The notes: generated by a model from the sequence alone, not told the origin. DNA of 64,000 nt from Methylaequor sp045563055 (GCA_045563055.1 JBJKUR010000006.1:62001-126000), one strand, 5' to 3'. Positions 41,447 to 50,403 are shown, numbered from the stretch's first letter. Made by a program: numbers and translations.

Positions 41447-43523
41447 TAAAAACATTCAAAATTCTCCGATTCGTTTCATCAATAGAGAGTTATCTTGGTT
41501 GAGTTTCAATGATAGAGTTTTGAGCGAATCAGAAAACCTTCAGAATCTGTTAATAGAGAGACTAAGATTTCTATCAATTTCAGGAAATAATTTAGATGAA
41601 TTTCATATGGTAAGAGTTGCAGGACTTTACCGACTAATCAAACAGAAAGTTTCCATGAGAACTGATGACGGAAGAACAACTAGGCAACAGTTTAATGACG
41701 TTACAAAATCTTTGAGGTCACTTTTAAAAAAACAACAAAATATTTGGAATAGCCTTAAAAAAGAATTAAGTACAAAAAAAATAAATGTTTTGGAAATACC
41801 AAAAGATTTCAAAAAAGAAGAAAAGAAAATAGTTGAAGTATTCAAAAAATCGATACTGCCTTCTTTAACACCTTTAGCAATTGATAGTGCTCATCCATTT
41901 CCATTTCTGCCAAATCAAAGCATTACAATGGTATGTGCTTTAATAAATAAAAAAGGGAAGCTATCCTATTCTCTAGTTATTTTTCCACCAAAACTCCAAA
42001 GATTTTTCAAAGTTTCAAATCCCAATAATTTTGCTAAATCCGAGGATATTATAAAAAAGAACATCAAAGTTATCTTTCCAGATTTTAAGCTAAAAAGTTT
42101 TTCATTAATTAGAGTTATCAGAGACAGTGATATTGAATTTGAAGAAGAGGCTGAGGATTTAATTCTCTCATTCGAAACTGCTCTAAAAAAAAGAAGGAGA
42201 GGAACAGTTATTGGTTTATATATTCAAGGAAGAGTAGAAAAAAAACTGCTTTCTTTTATTAAAAAATCGCTCAAAGTTAGTGAGGAAAGAATTTTTCGAG
42301 TAAATTCACTTTTGGATATTAATTCACTAAATGAGATTGTCGAGCACGCCGATCAAGATCTTAAATTTAAAAAAATAAAGCCAAGATTTCCGCAAAGAAT
42401 CATAGATTATAATGGGAGTTGTTTTTCAGCAATTAAGAAAAAGGATATTATCGTTCACCATCCCTTTGAGAGTTTTGATGTTGTTGTAAACTTTTTGGAA
42501 CAAGCAGCAATAGATGATTTTGTTGTATCGATTAAACAAACACTTTATAGAACGAGCAAAAACTCATCAATAATTAAAGCTTTAATTGATGCTTCTAATA
42601 ATGGCAAGTCAGTAACAGCAATAGTGGAATTAAAAGCTCGTTTTGATGAAGAGAAAAATATCAAATGGGCGCGTGATTTAGAAAAAGCTGGTGTGCACAT
42701 CGTATATGGATTTGCAAATCTCAAAACTCACGCTAAGATTTCTGTTGTAACAAGAAAGGAAGGTGATGAGCTTGAGTCGTATGTTCATTTTGGAACTGGA
42801 AATTATCACCCTATAACTGCAAAAACTTATACTGATTTATCTTTTTTTTCATGTAATAAAGATTTGGCAAATGACGCTTTAAAAGTTTTTAATTTTATAA
42901 CTGGTTATACAAAGCCAGAAAAAATGAATTTGTTGACATATTCACCAAAATTTCTTAGGGAAAAATTGACCTCTCTTATCAACAATGAAATTACAAATAA
43001 AAAAAAGAATCTACCTGCTCAAATATGGATCAAAGTTAATTCATTAATTGATAGTAATATCATTGATCAATTATATTTTGCTTCACAGAATGGAGTTAAA
43101 ATAAAACTAATAGTAAGAGGTATATGCGGACTAAGGCCAGGAATTCCTGGTTTTTCTGAGAATATTGAGGTAAAAAGTATTATAGGAAGGTTTTTGGAGC
43201 ACAGCAGAATTTTTTGTTTTGCCAACGGGAATAAAATGCCAAATGAAAAAAATTTCGTTTTTATTTCTTCAGCTGACCTTATGACAAGAAATCTTGATAG
43301 AAGGGTAGAGGCTTTTATTCCCATAACCAACGAAACTGTCCAAAAACAAATTCTGAATCAAATAATGGTTGCATACTTAAAAGATAAAAAAAATAGTTGG
43401 AAATTAAAATCTAACGGGTCTTACGAACGCATTGCTTCAAAATCAGTTGGTTTTTCTGCACATAAGTATTTTATAGACAATCCATCTTTATCTGGCAGAG
43501 GGTCAAAATTTAAAAAAAAATGA
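41430..43523 (+). CDS. ppk: Polyphosphate kinase 1
   Basis: The enzyme makes long-chain polyphosphate from ATP. The protein is 697 residues. The N-terminus FINRELSWLSFNDRVLSE and LSISGNNLDEFHMVRVAGL is canonical. The PLD-like catalytic domains hold His near 434 (GFANLKTHAKISVV, the autophosphorylated residue) and His near 590 (GRFLEHSRIFCF). It overlaps arsJ by 17 bases and ppx by four. AGGAA precedes the start. Confidence 0.96.
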   Translation: MKKKFNKNIQNSPIRFINRELSWLSFNDRVLSESENLQNLLIERLRFLSISGNNLDEFHMVRVAGLYRLIKQKVSMRTDDGRTTRQQFNDVTKSLRSLLKKQQNIWNSLKKELSTKKINVLEIPKDFKKEEKKIVEVFKKSILPSLTPLAIDSAHPFPFLPNQSITMVCALINKKGKLSYSLVIFPPKLQRFFKVSNPNNFAKSEDIIKKNIKVIFPDFKLKSFSLIRVIRDSDIEFEEEAEDLILSFETALKKRRRGTVIGLYIQGRVEKKLLSFIKKSLKVSEERIFRVNSLLDINSLNEIVEHADQDLKFKKIKPRFPQRIIDYNGSCFSAIKKKDIIVHHPFESFDVVVNFLEQAAIDDFVVSIKQTLYRTSKNSSIIKALIDASNNGKSVTAIVELKARFDEEKNIKWARDLEKAGVHIVYGFANLKTHAKISVVTRKEGDELESYVHFGTGNYHPITAKTYTDLSFFSCNKDLANDALKVFNFITGYTKPEKMNLLTYSPKFLREKLTSLINNEITNKKKNLPAQIWIKVNSLIDSNIIDQLYFASQNGVKIKLIVRGICGLRPGIPGFSENIEVKSIIGRFLEHSRIFCFANGNKMPNEKNFVFISSADLMTRNLDRRVEAFIPITNETVQKQILNQIMVAYLKDKKNSWKLKSNGSYERIASKSVGFSAHKYFIDNPSLSGRGSKFKKK

Positions 43524-44974
43524 GTAATAAAAATAATCCAATTGCCATAATTGATATTGGCTCATCTTCAGTTAGGCTTGTCATTTTTGATGAACAAAAG
43601 TTTTCAGCTAGTGTCATCTTTAATGAAAAAGTTACTTTAAATTTGGGAAAAGGGATATTCATGAAAAGAATAGATGAATCAGAACTCCAAAATTTAATAA
43701 AGGTATTAAAAAGATTTTTTCATTTATGTAAAAATGTTAAAAAAAAAAATCTTCATATTTTTGGATCAGCTGCTTTGCGACTTGCAGAAAATCAAAATCT
43801 TATTGTAAAAAAACTAAAATCTGAGTTCAACCATGATATAAGAGTTTTAACGGGAGAAGAAGAGGGAGAGTTATCAGCAAAAGGTGTATTTTTTTCACAC
43901 CACGAAATCGATGGAATTGTTGGTGATTTTGGCGGCGGCAGTCTTGAATTAACTGAAGTTAATACTTCGAAACAAATAAAATTTATTGAATCTTTAATTA
44001 TAGGGCATGTAGTCCTTAAAAAAATTGGGAATTTCGATGACAAAAAGGTACGTAAATATATTGAAGATTCCATACAAAAAGTAAAATTAAATCAATACTC
44101 AAATTTTTATGCCGTTGGAGGGTCCTTTAGAGCATTAGCAAAATTGCATATGCACATAAAAAGTGAAGATTTAAAAATAATTCAAGATTATAAAGTTGAT
44201 TCAGCTGAATTTTTGCATGAATTAAGAACAAGAATTTTTGTAAATAAAAATACAGTTGATGAAAAGTTTTTAAGCCAGTTATTCAAATCAAGAATAAAAT
44301 CGATCCCATACACCTTCCATGTTTTAGAAATGTTAGTTCAAAAGATGTCTATAAAAAAAATCTTTTTTACTAATACTGGAGTTAGAGAAGGTGTTTTATA
44401 TGATCTAGTTAAAGACAAAGGCGTGGATCCGTTTTTAAGCCAAATAAGAAAAATAGCTCGCGGAACAATTAAGAAAAGAAATGCCGAGAAATTATTCAGT
44501 TGGATTTTACCGTTTAATGATATTTTGAAAATGGATCAAAATCTTTTACTTTCAGCATGCTGGCTTACAAACATAGCGTCGCCTTTGCATCCAGAGCATA
44601 GAAGAATTTTTGCTCTTGAAAAAATCTTATACCATCAATTTTTTCACCTAGATAGGCAAAATAGAATTATGCTTGCTTTAATTCTTTACTTTAGATATTC
44701 AAACAATCTTAAGGAAAATTTTGCTTTGTCTTATTCAGAAAAGATTTCAAAAAAAAATCTCATTAAAGTTAAAATATTGGGACAACTTTTAAGAATGGCG
44801 CATCATATCACAGGCAGACTTAACTATAATAATTTGGATCATTGTAAATTAACAATTAATTCCATAAATGAAGTAAATTTTAAAGCAAAAAAAACCTATC
44901 TGCTTTTCGGACAATCGTTTGAAAGGGGCATAAAAAATATTTCAAATGCCTTTGAATCATTAAAAAGAAATTAA
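43520..44974 (+). CDS. ppx: Exopolyphosphatase (Ppx/GppA family)
   Basis: This 484-residue ASKHA-fold phosphatase has IAIIDIGSSSVRLVIFDEQ (phosphate 1 loop), LTGEEEGELSAKGVFFS and VGDFGGGSLELTEV, and a C-terminal HD-like helical domain. It releases phosphate from polyphosphate; GppA activity on pppGpp is possible. ATGA overlap with ppk. It is the last gene before the duplicated sequence at 45.0 kb. Confidence 0.93.
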   Translation: MSNKNNPIAIIDIGSSSVRLVIFDEQKFSASVIFNEKVTLNLGKGIFMKRIDESELQNLIKVLKRFFHLCKNVKKKNLHIFGSAALRLAENQNLIVKKLKSEFNHDIRVLTGEEEGELSAKGVFFSHHEIDGIVGDFGGGSLELTEVNTSKQIKFIESLIIGHVVLKKIGNFDDKKVRKYIEDSIQKVKLNQYSNFYAVGGSFRALAKLHMHIKSEDLKIIQDYKVDSAEFLHELRTRIFVNKNTVDEKFLSQLFKSRIKSIPYTFHVLEMLVQKMSIKKIFFTNTGVREGVLYDLVKDKGVDPFLSQIRKIARGTIKKRNAEKLFSWILPFNDILKMDQNLLLSACWLTNIASPLHPEHRRIFALEKILYHQFFHLDRQNRIMLALILYFRYSNNLKENFALSYSEKISKKNLIKVKILGQLLRMAHHITGRLNYNNLDHCKLTINSINEVNFKAKKTYLLFGQSFERGIKNISNAFESLKRN

Positions 44975-45026
44975 AAGACACTTTCATTAAGGGTTTCAAT
45001 TTACTCTCACGCATTTCACTCTCACA

Positions 45027-45158
45027 CTTTTTTAAAATATATTTAGGAATTAAAATAAATAATTAATGACTTAATTTATCTTTTAAATTTTTATCTAAAT
45101 TGTTAGCCATATCTTATGCTAAATTTATCGTTATTTAGGCATGCCAAGTTATATTGAA
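45027..45158 (+). repeat. Direct repeat copy A (with 5' remnant of sixA)
   Basis: About 130 bases closely match 50461-50594, including the shared stretch TTAAATTTTTATCTAAATTG. It contains the first codons of a sixA copy: ATG at 45116 reads MLNLSLFRHAKLY then TGA (45155-45157), against MLNLSLIRHAKSDW in the intact gene. Together with copy B it brackets the 45.2-50.4 kb segment. It occupies most of the 340-base gap after ppx; the rest holds the tRNA-like relic below and no other feature. Confidence 0.85.
45116..45157 (+). pseudogene. Truncated 5' fragment of sixA
   Basis: Thirteen codons match the start of the intact sixA at 50551 (RHA catalytic motif included) before an early stop and loss of similarity. 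It marks the original or duplicated position of sixA directly after ppx. Confidence 0.75.
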
Positions 45159-45200
45159 CTAGGACGTAAATGAATCAAAGTTTAACGGATTTTTAAGAAC
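45141..45200 (-). other. Degenerate tRNA-Leu 3'-half relic (copy A)
   Basis: Read on the minus strand, AAAAATCCGTTAAACTTTG followed by ATTCAT and GTCC lines up with the anticodon-stem, variable-arm and T-arm region of the better preserved relic at 50339-50403. The T-arm no longer pairs. Recognition depends on the other copy and is weak by itself. Confidence 0.35.
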
Positions 45201-45314
45201 ATATAGTCAGTTAGCAGTGAAATTTTCAATAGCTTCATTAACAATACGAAATAAGATTTTAACAATTAATATAAAAGAATCATATTAAAAATTTCTCTGA
45301 TTAATTAATCATTT

Positions 45315-45863
45315 TTAACTTTTTTCAAGGAAAACTAAAATTATTAAAATCACTGCAGGAACAATTCCAAGAATTGCTAGCATATACGAAATACTTAAAT
45401 ATTTATATTTTTCCTTAAGAACAAACCCTATTTGATAAAAATCAATTAGCATAAGTTCATATACTCTTTTAGGACTTTTAATCTGTTCAAGCATGTACTT
45501 TACATATTTCTCCTCGCTAATATTTGATGATTCCATAAAAAATAAAGGATTTTTACTTTTACTTATTTCCTGATTTTTTTTTTCCTTAACCAATCTTGGT
45601 GTAATAACCCAAACAGCAAATAATAGAGAAATTAGCTCAAACAATGAAAAACACAAAATTAAAAAATTTTGTGTATGTGAATTATTTTGATAGTCGTATT
45701 TAAAAAAATTAGATGCGATTATACTGAGGCCAATTATGATGACGCCCATCAGTATGTTGGCTTTCTGATCAGCTAGAGAGATTAATTGAACTTGCTTTTG
45801 ATGGATTGTTCGAAGCATCCCAATTGTTTCTTTGTCTATATGGTCAGATTTTAGGGAAACCAT
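45315..45863 (-). CDS. DUF5706/PycTM-like membrane protein (Pycsar-effector family)
   Basis: The 182-residue protein has two hydrophobic hairpins: helix 1 near 37-53 preceded by SLADQKANILMGVIII, helix 2 near 66-86 (FLILCFSLFELISLLFAVWV), and a last helix near 158-178. The block NPLFFMESSNISEEKYVKYM followed by YELMLIDFYQIGFVLKEKYK matches the PycTM/DUF5706 pattern of Pycsar effectors, which disrupt membranes on binding cCMP or cUMP. No nucleotide cyclase is next to it, so it is either an orphan or has another role. TTGTAACAAAA just upstream, on its strand, resembles a PhoB half-site. Confidence 0.72.
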   Translation of the reverse strand: MVSLKSDHIDKETIGMLRTIHQKQVQLISLADQKANILMGVIIIGLSIIASNFFKYDYQNNSHTQNFLILCFSLFELISLLFAVWVITPRLVKEKKNQEISKSKNPLFFMESSNISEEKYVKYMLEQIKSPKRVYELMLIDFYQIGFVLKEKYKYLSISYMLAILGIVPAVILIILVFLEKS

Positions 45864-45942
45864 AGCTTATAATGTTATAATTTTGTTACAAATTTATGAA
45901 TTAAAATTCAATTAGAAAGATTTTCCTACTCCTCAAACTTTT

Positions 45943-45975
45943 TTGTCATAAATATTCTATAAAACTGAAACAAAT
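45943..45975 (+). promoter_or_regulatory. Putative Pho box of olsB2-plsC2
   Basis: Three 11-base units in phase, TTGTCATAAAT, ATTCTATAAAA and CTGAAACAAAT, start with the same TTGTCATAAA core as the pstS and GAPDH sites. The array ends 48 bases before the olsB2 ATG. Copy 1 of the pair (16-17 kb) has no such sequence. Confidence 0.7.
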
Positions 45976-46023
45976 ATTCATTATTCTACATGTAGTAGTT
46001 AGTAAATCAAATTATTACAAAAT

Positions 46024-46974
46024 ATGCGGTTTCGATTAAAAAAAAACAATCAAGAAAATAATCAAGGTCCAAGGTTCAATAATAGAATTGAAAAAATTAA
46101 AATAATTCTAAAGAAAGTTAAATTTGTTGCTAAGAACGTCATTTATGTGAGAAGTTGGTCTAGAAATTCTAGATTATTAGAGAAAATAAAACCTGAAAAT
46201 AATTTTTCTACTCACTCGAGAACACTAAATTTCAATCAAGGTTCTATTGAGTTAAAAATAATCGACGATACAGATAAATTAATACACAAAGTTAAGAAAC
46301 TAAGATACGAAAGTTTTTTTGGTGAATCAGAAAAAAACAATTATGATTCAGATGAATTTGATAAATTATGTGACCACTTAGTAGTAATTGATAAATCAAT
46401 TTCTGACGATTATGTAGTGGGAACATACAGGTTACTTTTAAAACCAAAATTTATGAAATCACAAAGATTCTACAGTCAAACAGAGTTTAATATTTCTAAG
46501 TTAACCAATGAAAAATCATTAACGCTTTTAGAAGCAGGCAGATCGTGCGTTCATAAAAATTATAGGGATGGAAAAATAATAAAACTATTATGGAGGGGGC
46601 TTGCTACTTATATTGCTAAAAATAAGGTTGATATAGTTTTTGGCTGTGCAAGCTTCCCATCAAGTAATCATAATTTGTTTAGAAATCAACTTTCATACTT
46701 AAGGCACTTTCATTCATCCCCACATCATTTAAAAACAAACCCTCTAAAGCAAATAAAAGTAGATTTTAAACCAATTAAGAAAAAGTTGCTCGACTCTGAT
46801 GAAGAGTTTAGAAAGCTACCCCCATTGATTAAAGCTTACATTAGAGTTGGAGCATCTGTAGGTTCTGGCGCAATTGTGGATAAAAAGTTTAATACTACTG
46901 ATGTCCTAGTTATATTAGAAGCAAAAAGAATCCAAAAAAAATACTCTCAACTATATTTAAAAAATACACATTAA
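46024..46974 (+). CDS. OlsB-like GNAT-fold N-acyltransferase, copy 2
   Basis: This 316-residue paralogue of the 16100-17041 protein is similar from end to end (FVAKNV, CDHLVVIDKSISDDYVVGTY, LEAGRSCVHKNYRDGKIIKL, FGCASFPSSNH, LPPLIKAYIRVGASVGSGA). It shares one base with plsC2, exactly as copy 1 does with plsC1. The Pho box upstream suggests this copy makes a P-free amino-acid lipid (ornithine lipid in known systems) when phosphate is scarce. Confidence 0.83.
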   Translation: MRFRLKKNNQENNQGPRFNNRIEKIKIILKKVKFVAKNVIYVRSWSRNSRLLEKIKPENNFSTHSRTLNFNQGSIELKIIDDTDKLIHKVKKLRYESFFGESEKNNYDSDEFDKLCDHLVVIDKSISDDYVVGTYRLLLKPKFMKSQRFYSQTEFNISKLTNEKSLTLLEAGRSCVHKNYRDGKIIKLLWRGLATYIAKNKVDIVFGCASFPSSNHNLFRNQLSYLRHFHSSPHHLKTNPLKQIKVDFKPIKKKLLDSDEEFRKLPPLIKAYIRVGASVGSGAIVDKKFNTTDVLVILEAKRIQKKYSQLYLKNTH

Positions 46975-47792
46975 TGCTTTACTCACCAATACTATCAACT
47001 TTAAGACTGGCAATATTGATTCCATGGATTTTATTTATTTCTTCAATCCATTTAATTATTTCTTTAATTTCTAAAAGATTTTTTTCTTTTTTCTTTAGTT
47101 TATTTTTTAAGGGTATAATAAACATAATTGGAGTTAAAGTTAATGTTTCTGGTTTGCCGAAGAAAAGAAGGACTTTATTTGTCTCAAATCATATATCTTA
47201 CCTGGATATAATAGTATATGGATCACTGATAAATACAGTTTTTGTCGCTAAGTCAGAAATTAAAAAATGGCCAATAATTAATAAACTTTGTACCATTGCA
47301 AAAACAATATTTGTAGAAAGAAATGATATTAGATCATTAAGAAATCAAATTTCATTAATTGAAAAATCTCTTCAAAAAGATTCCAATGTACTTTTTTTTC
47401 CAGAGGGAACATCTAGTGATGGATCAAACGTTCTCAGGTTTAAGAGCTCTTTATTTTCGATAGTTGATTCAAAGGAACTAGGAGATTTTTATATCCAACC
47501 AGTCTCACTATCATATAATAAACTTGATGGACTGCCACTGAATAAGTTTTATAGACCCTTCTTGGCTTGGTTTGGAGGAATGGATCTATTTTCTCATCTT
47601 TGGAAATTCTTAGGATTGGGTGCAAGTGAAGTTAAAGTTAACTTTCACAAAGCTAAAAAGTTTTCTTCATTCTCAAATAGAAAAGATGCATGTTTTTTTT
47701 GTTATGAAAAAATATCTGAACAACTTAATAGTGACCATCGTTCTCTAAAGATTAATAATAAACTCAAACTTAATGAATTAAAATTCCTGTAA
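46974..47792 (+). CDS. PlsC/OlsA-like acyltransferase, copy 2
   Basis: It is 272 residues, the same length as copy 1 at 15282-16100. NHISYLD is near 71-77 and FPEGTSSDG near 141-149, with the C-terminus (KLNELKFL) also shared. It would O-acylate the lyso-lipid made by the coupled OlsB-like protein. Being in the same order with the same one-base overlap shows that the two genes were duplicated together. Confidence 0.85.
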   Translation: MLYSPILSTLRLAILIPWILFISSIHLIISLISKRFFSFFFSLFFKGIINIIGVKVNVSGLPKKRRTLFVSNHISYLDIIVYGSLINTVFVAKSEIKKWPIINKLCTIAKTIFVERNDIRSLRNQISLIEKSLQKDSNVLFFPEGTSSDGSNVLRFKSSLFSIVDSKELGDFYIQPVSLSYNKLDGLPLNKFYRPFLAWFGGMDLFSHLWKFLGLGASEVKVNFHKAKKFSSFSNRKDACFFCYEKISEQLNSDHRSLKINNKLKLNELKFL

Positions 47793-47944
47793 AATCTACA
47801 CTTTTAAAATTTTTCTATTTAACGCTCGTATCAAACATTTTTAAATTATCGAAAAGTATTAAAAAAATTCAAACAAATTGCCTAAAATATTTAGAGATTT
47901 TTAATACTAGAAATCATTAAGCTTTTGATAAGGGGTGATGGGGG

Positions 47945-48708
47945 CTAAATCTCCTTAGCCAACTTATAGTTTCTCCACAATAATGTTTCTGGTGTTAAAT
48001 TTATATTATGATTTGTGATATGATTATATTGTTTGATTATATTAGATAGTGCTTTAATGTTTCTTCTTTTTTTCTTGTAGGAATATAAATGTCTTTTAGT
48101 ATAAATTAAATTTTCGTTGATAAATAATTTTGGTTTAGCATTAAGTTTTAGGGAACAAATAGTAAAGGGTAATTGATCACGAATGTTAAATTTCTTGTAA
48201 TAATACCACCAGACTTTAGAAAATCGAATATTTTGTATATTGTTCTTTCTTAGAATTAAACAGCAATGAGGACAGTAGTGTTGATCATACATATACTTGA
48301 TCCTCTTTAAATATTTGAATAAGTTTATAAGATGCTTTTCATCAGCAACAGATATTAAGTACCAATCTATTAGCTCATCGAGAAGACTTTTTCTTGCAGA
48401 ATGCTTTAAAACTCCAAATGAATTTTTTTCAAAAAAATCAAATGAAAATTAATTAATTTTTCTGTGATCACCCTATTACAATCAACATAAATTACATTAG
48501 AATCTTTTGGGAAATACTTACTAAAGTTTATTTTGAAATTTCTTGATAGATATCTATTATCTTTTGATGAATTAATTTTAACATATTCCCATTCACCTTT
48601 TTTTTCAATTTCTTGATTATAAAAACAAATATATCTTACTTTTTTTGAATAAAAATGTTCATTTGAGATTCTATCATAATTTCCAAAGTTGACAGTATAG
48701 ATATACAT
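47945..48708 (-). pseudogene. DUF616 (TOD1/MUCI70-like) glycosyltransferase-type protein, frameshifted
   Basis: The first frame (48708-48406) reads MYIYTVNFGNYDRISNEHFY, then VRYICFYNQE and SNVIYVDCNRVI, the DUF616 N-terminal pattern with a DxN-like site. It leaves frame in an A7/T7 tract (48423-48437). The other frame continues FEKNSFGVLKHSARKSLLDE and joins YDQHYCPHCCLILRKNN and KKFNIRDQLPF, the family C-terminal block, ending at 47945. One base inserted in either run restores a protein of about 254 residues. It may be a real pseudogene or a homopolymer error. Confidence 0.65.
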
Positions 48709-48832
48709 AAAAACCTCTAAATAAAAAAATTATAAATTCAAAATATTAATTTATTTTTTTTTTGTTACAACATTGTGAAATATTAAAGATTCAAATTTTT
48801 ATTAGATTTCCCTATTAATGGGCTGATTATGA

Positions 48833-50290
48833 TCAATCAATATTTGAATTTTTTATTGCATAATTAATAACGTGAAATAAAAAATTTTGCTCAATAGTTC
48901 CATTTAATAGAAATGAAAAAGGACCGGAAGCATATGCAACTACATCTAAACCAGAATGAGATTCTTTAAAAAGTGGTACAAGAGCTTCATGGTCAAATTC
49001 AATATCCTCATAATCAAAATCAGATAACTTTTTTCGAAAAGCATATTGTAAAAAATATTTTTTTTCAAAAACACTTCCAGGTCCATTCAGGTAGTTTACA
49101 ACTGAAAAAGGTTTCCCGTCTAAACCTAAATTAGGTTTACTTTGATGTTTAGATTCTTTGGGGTTAATTCTATAACATATACCATTTATTTTTGATCCTC
49201 TTCCACAATACCCATTGATGCCAAGAGAATGAGCATGGTCAGCGGTGACGATTAACAACGTTTCTTGTAGATTTACTTTTTGAATAATATTTTGAATAAG
49301 TTTGTTGAATTGTTGGGTTTGTCTGAGAACGTAATTTAGTTTTCCAGCATGATGTCCGTGATCAATTCTTCCGGCCTCTATTAATAGATAATAACCATTT
49401 TTGTTTTTATTTAGATATTCAATAGCTAAATTTGACAAATCTAAAAGAGAAGGTTTGTTTTCTTCCTTTGCTAAATAGGGAAAATGCGAATCAGCAAAAA
49501 GACCGATTAATCTTTTTTTAGTATTAATTTTATAGTTTTGGAAGTCATTTTCATTATTAAGATAAATTCCCCCGCTATTTTTAAATTCCTCAATCAGGTT
49601 TCTTGAATCGGTTCTTTTTCCTTTTTGACTAACACTTTCTAAAGGTAAGAAATGTCTTTTGCCACCACCTAATGCAAGATCAATATCAGAATTGATCAAC
49701 TGCAAAGCTATATCATCTTGTGAACAATTTTTAGGAACTTTGGAGTCATCTTCCCAATTCCTGTCAAACGAGTGGGCATATAATGCCGCGGGAGTTGCGT
49801 GCGTAATTCTAGTATTTGTAACAACTCCAACACTCTTATCTAATTTTTTAAATATATCACCAATACTTTCCACCTCAGTTCTTTTGGACATGCAATCGCC
49901 ACGTATAGAACTGTCTGTTAGTCCAATAATTCCAGATTTAGTTTTAATACCACTATGTATTGCTGTTGATGTTCCTGCAGAATCTGGGGTTTGTCCATTA
50001 GTAGTGTAAGTTTTTATTAAAGCCAAATGGTCTAATTTTTCGTGTGGTAAAACAAATTCATCTCCAAGTCCACCATTTATTTGTCCTTGATTCAATCTGT
50101 TAATATAGTTTGTAGTAATGCCATAACCATCACCAACGATAACAATCACATTTTTAGCTTTGTTCTTATTAATTTTTTTTTGAATTTGATTTTTAATAAA
50201 TGATTGACCATCATTAAAACTTTGATAATTCTTTTGTGGGTTAGCTGATAATTGACTAAAAGTTATTAAAAATAATAATAATAAAAACAT
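48833..50290 (-). CDS. phoA: Alkaline phosphatase (PhoA family)
   Basis: This exported 485-residue phosphomonoesterase has a signal peptide (MFLLLLFLITFSQLSA) and metal-site segments NVIVIVGDGYGITT, QTPDSAGTSTAIHSG (nucleophile Ser), IEAGRIDHGHHAG and IVTADHAHSLG. The His late in the sequence (LFKESHSGLDVVAYASGPF) completes the zinc sites. It would release phosphate from organic esters in the periplasm. Only one weak half-site (TTGTAATATTT at 50309-50319) resembles a Pho box. Confidence 0.93.
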   Translation of the reverse strand: MFLLLLFLITFSQLSANPQKNYQSFNDGQSFIKNQIQKKINKNKAKNVIVIVGDGYGITTNYINRLNQGQINGGLGDEFVLPHEKLDHLALIKTYTTNGQTPDSAGTSTAIHSGIKTKSGIIGLTDSSIRGDCMSKRTEVESIGDIFKKLDKSVGVVTNTRITHATPAALYAHSFDRNWEDDSKVPKNCSQDDIALQLINSDIDLALGGGKRHFLPLESVSQKGKRTDSRNLIEEFKNSGGIYLNNENDFQNYKINTKKRLIGLFADSHFPYLAKEENKPSLLDLSNLAIEYLNKNKNGYYLLIEAGRIDHGHHAGKLNYVLRQTQQFNKLIQNIIQKVNLQETLLIVTADHAHSLGINGYCGRGSKINGICYRINPKESKHQSKPNLGLDGKPFSVVNYLNGPGSVFEKKYFLQYAFRKKLSDFDYEDIEFDHEALVPLFKESHSGLDVVAYASGPFSFLLNGTIEQNFLFHVINYAIKNSNID

Positions 50291-50338
50291 ATTTAAATAT
50301 AAACTTTAAATATTACAAATTTAAGAAAAATAATTTAA

Positions 50339-50403
50339 TGGTATTCCCAGTCCGACTCGAGCGGACATGAAGCGAAGTTCAACGGATTTTGAATTAGTTG
50401 CGT
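50339..50403 (-). pseudogene. tRNA-Leu(CAA)-like 3' two-thirds (relic/att-like)
   Basis: On the minus strand 65 bases follow tRNA-Leu layout. ACGCA (end of D arm), ACTAA, anticodon loop TTCAAAA, TCCGT, a 15-base variable arm containing TGAA/TTCA, T-stem GTCCG with loop CTCGAGT and CGGAC, acceptor strand TGGGAAT, then A and CCA. Segment lengths match E. coli tRNA-Leu(CAA) apart from two extra bases in the variable arm. The 5' acceptor strand and D-stem are gone and the anticodon stem has two mismatches, so it is not a working tRNA. Such 3' pieces are typical of integrase attachment sites. Confidence 0.6.

Noticed and set aside
48760..48777. Pho box before the DUF616 gene
   Set aside because: A single TTGTAACAAAA-like half-site lies in an A-run; there is no paired repeat, so chance is likely.
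50291..50330. Full Pho box before phoA
   Set aside because: Only one half-site-like sequence (TTGTAATATTT) is present; the second repeat does not match, so I do not call it.
50350..50366. GC-rich inverted repeat (GTCCG...CGGAC) first read as a terminator
   Set aside because: No T run follows in either direction, and the repeat fits the T-arm of the tRNA-Leu-like relic.
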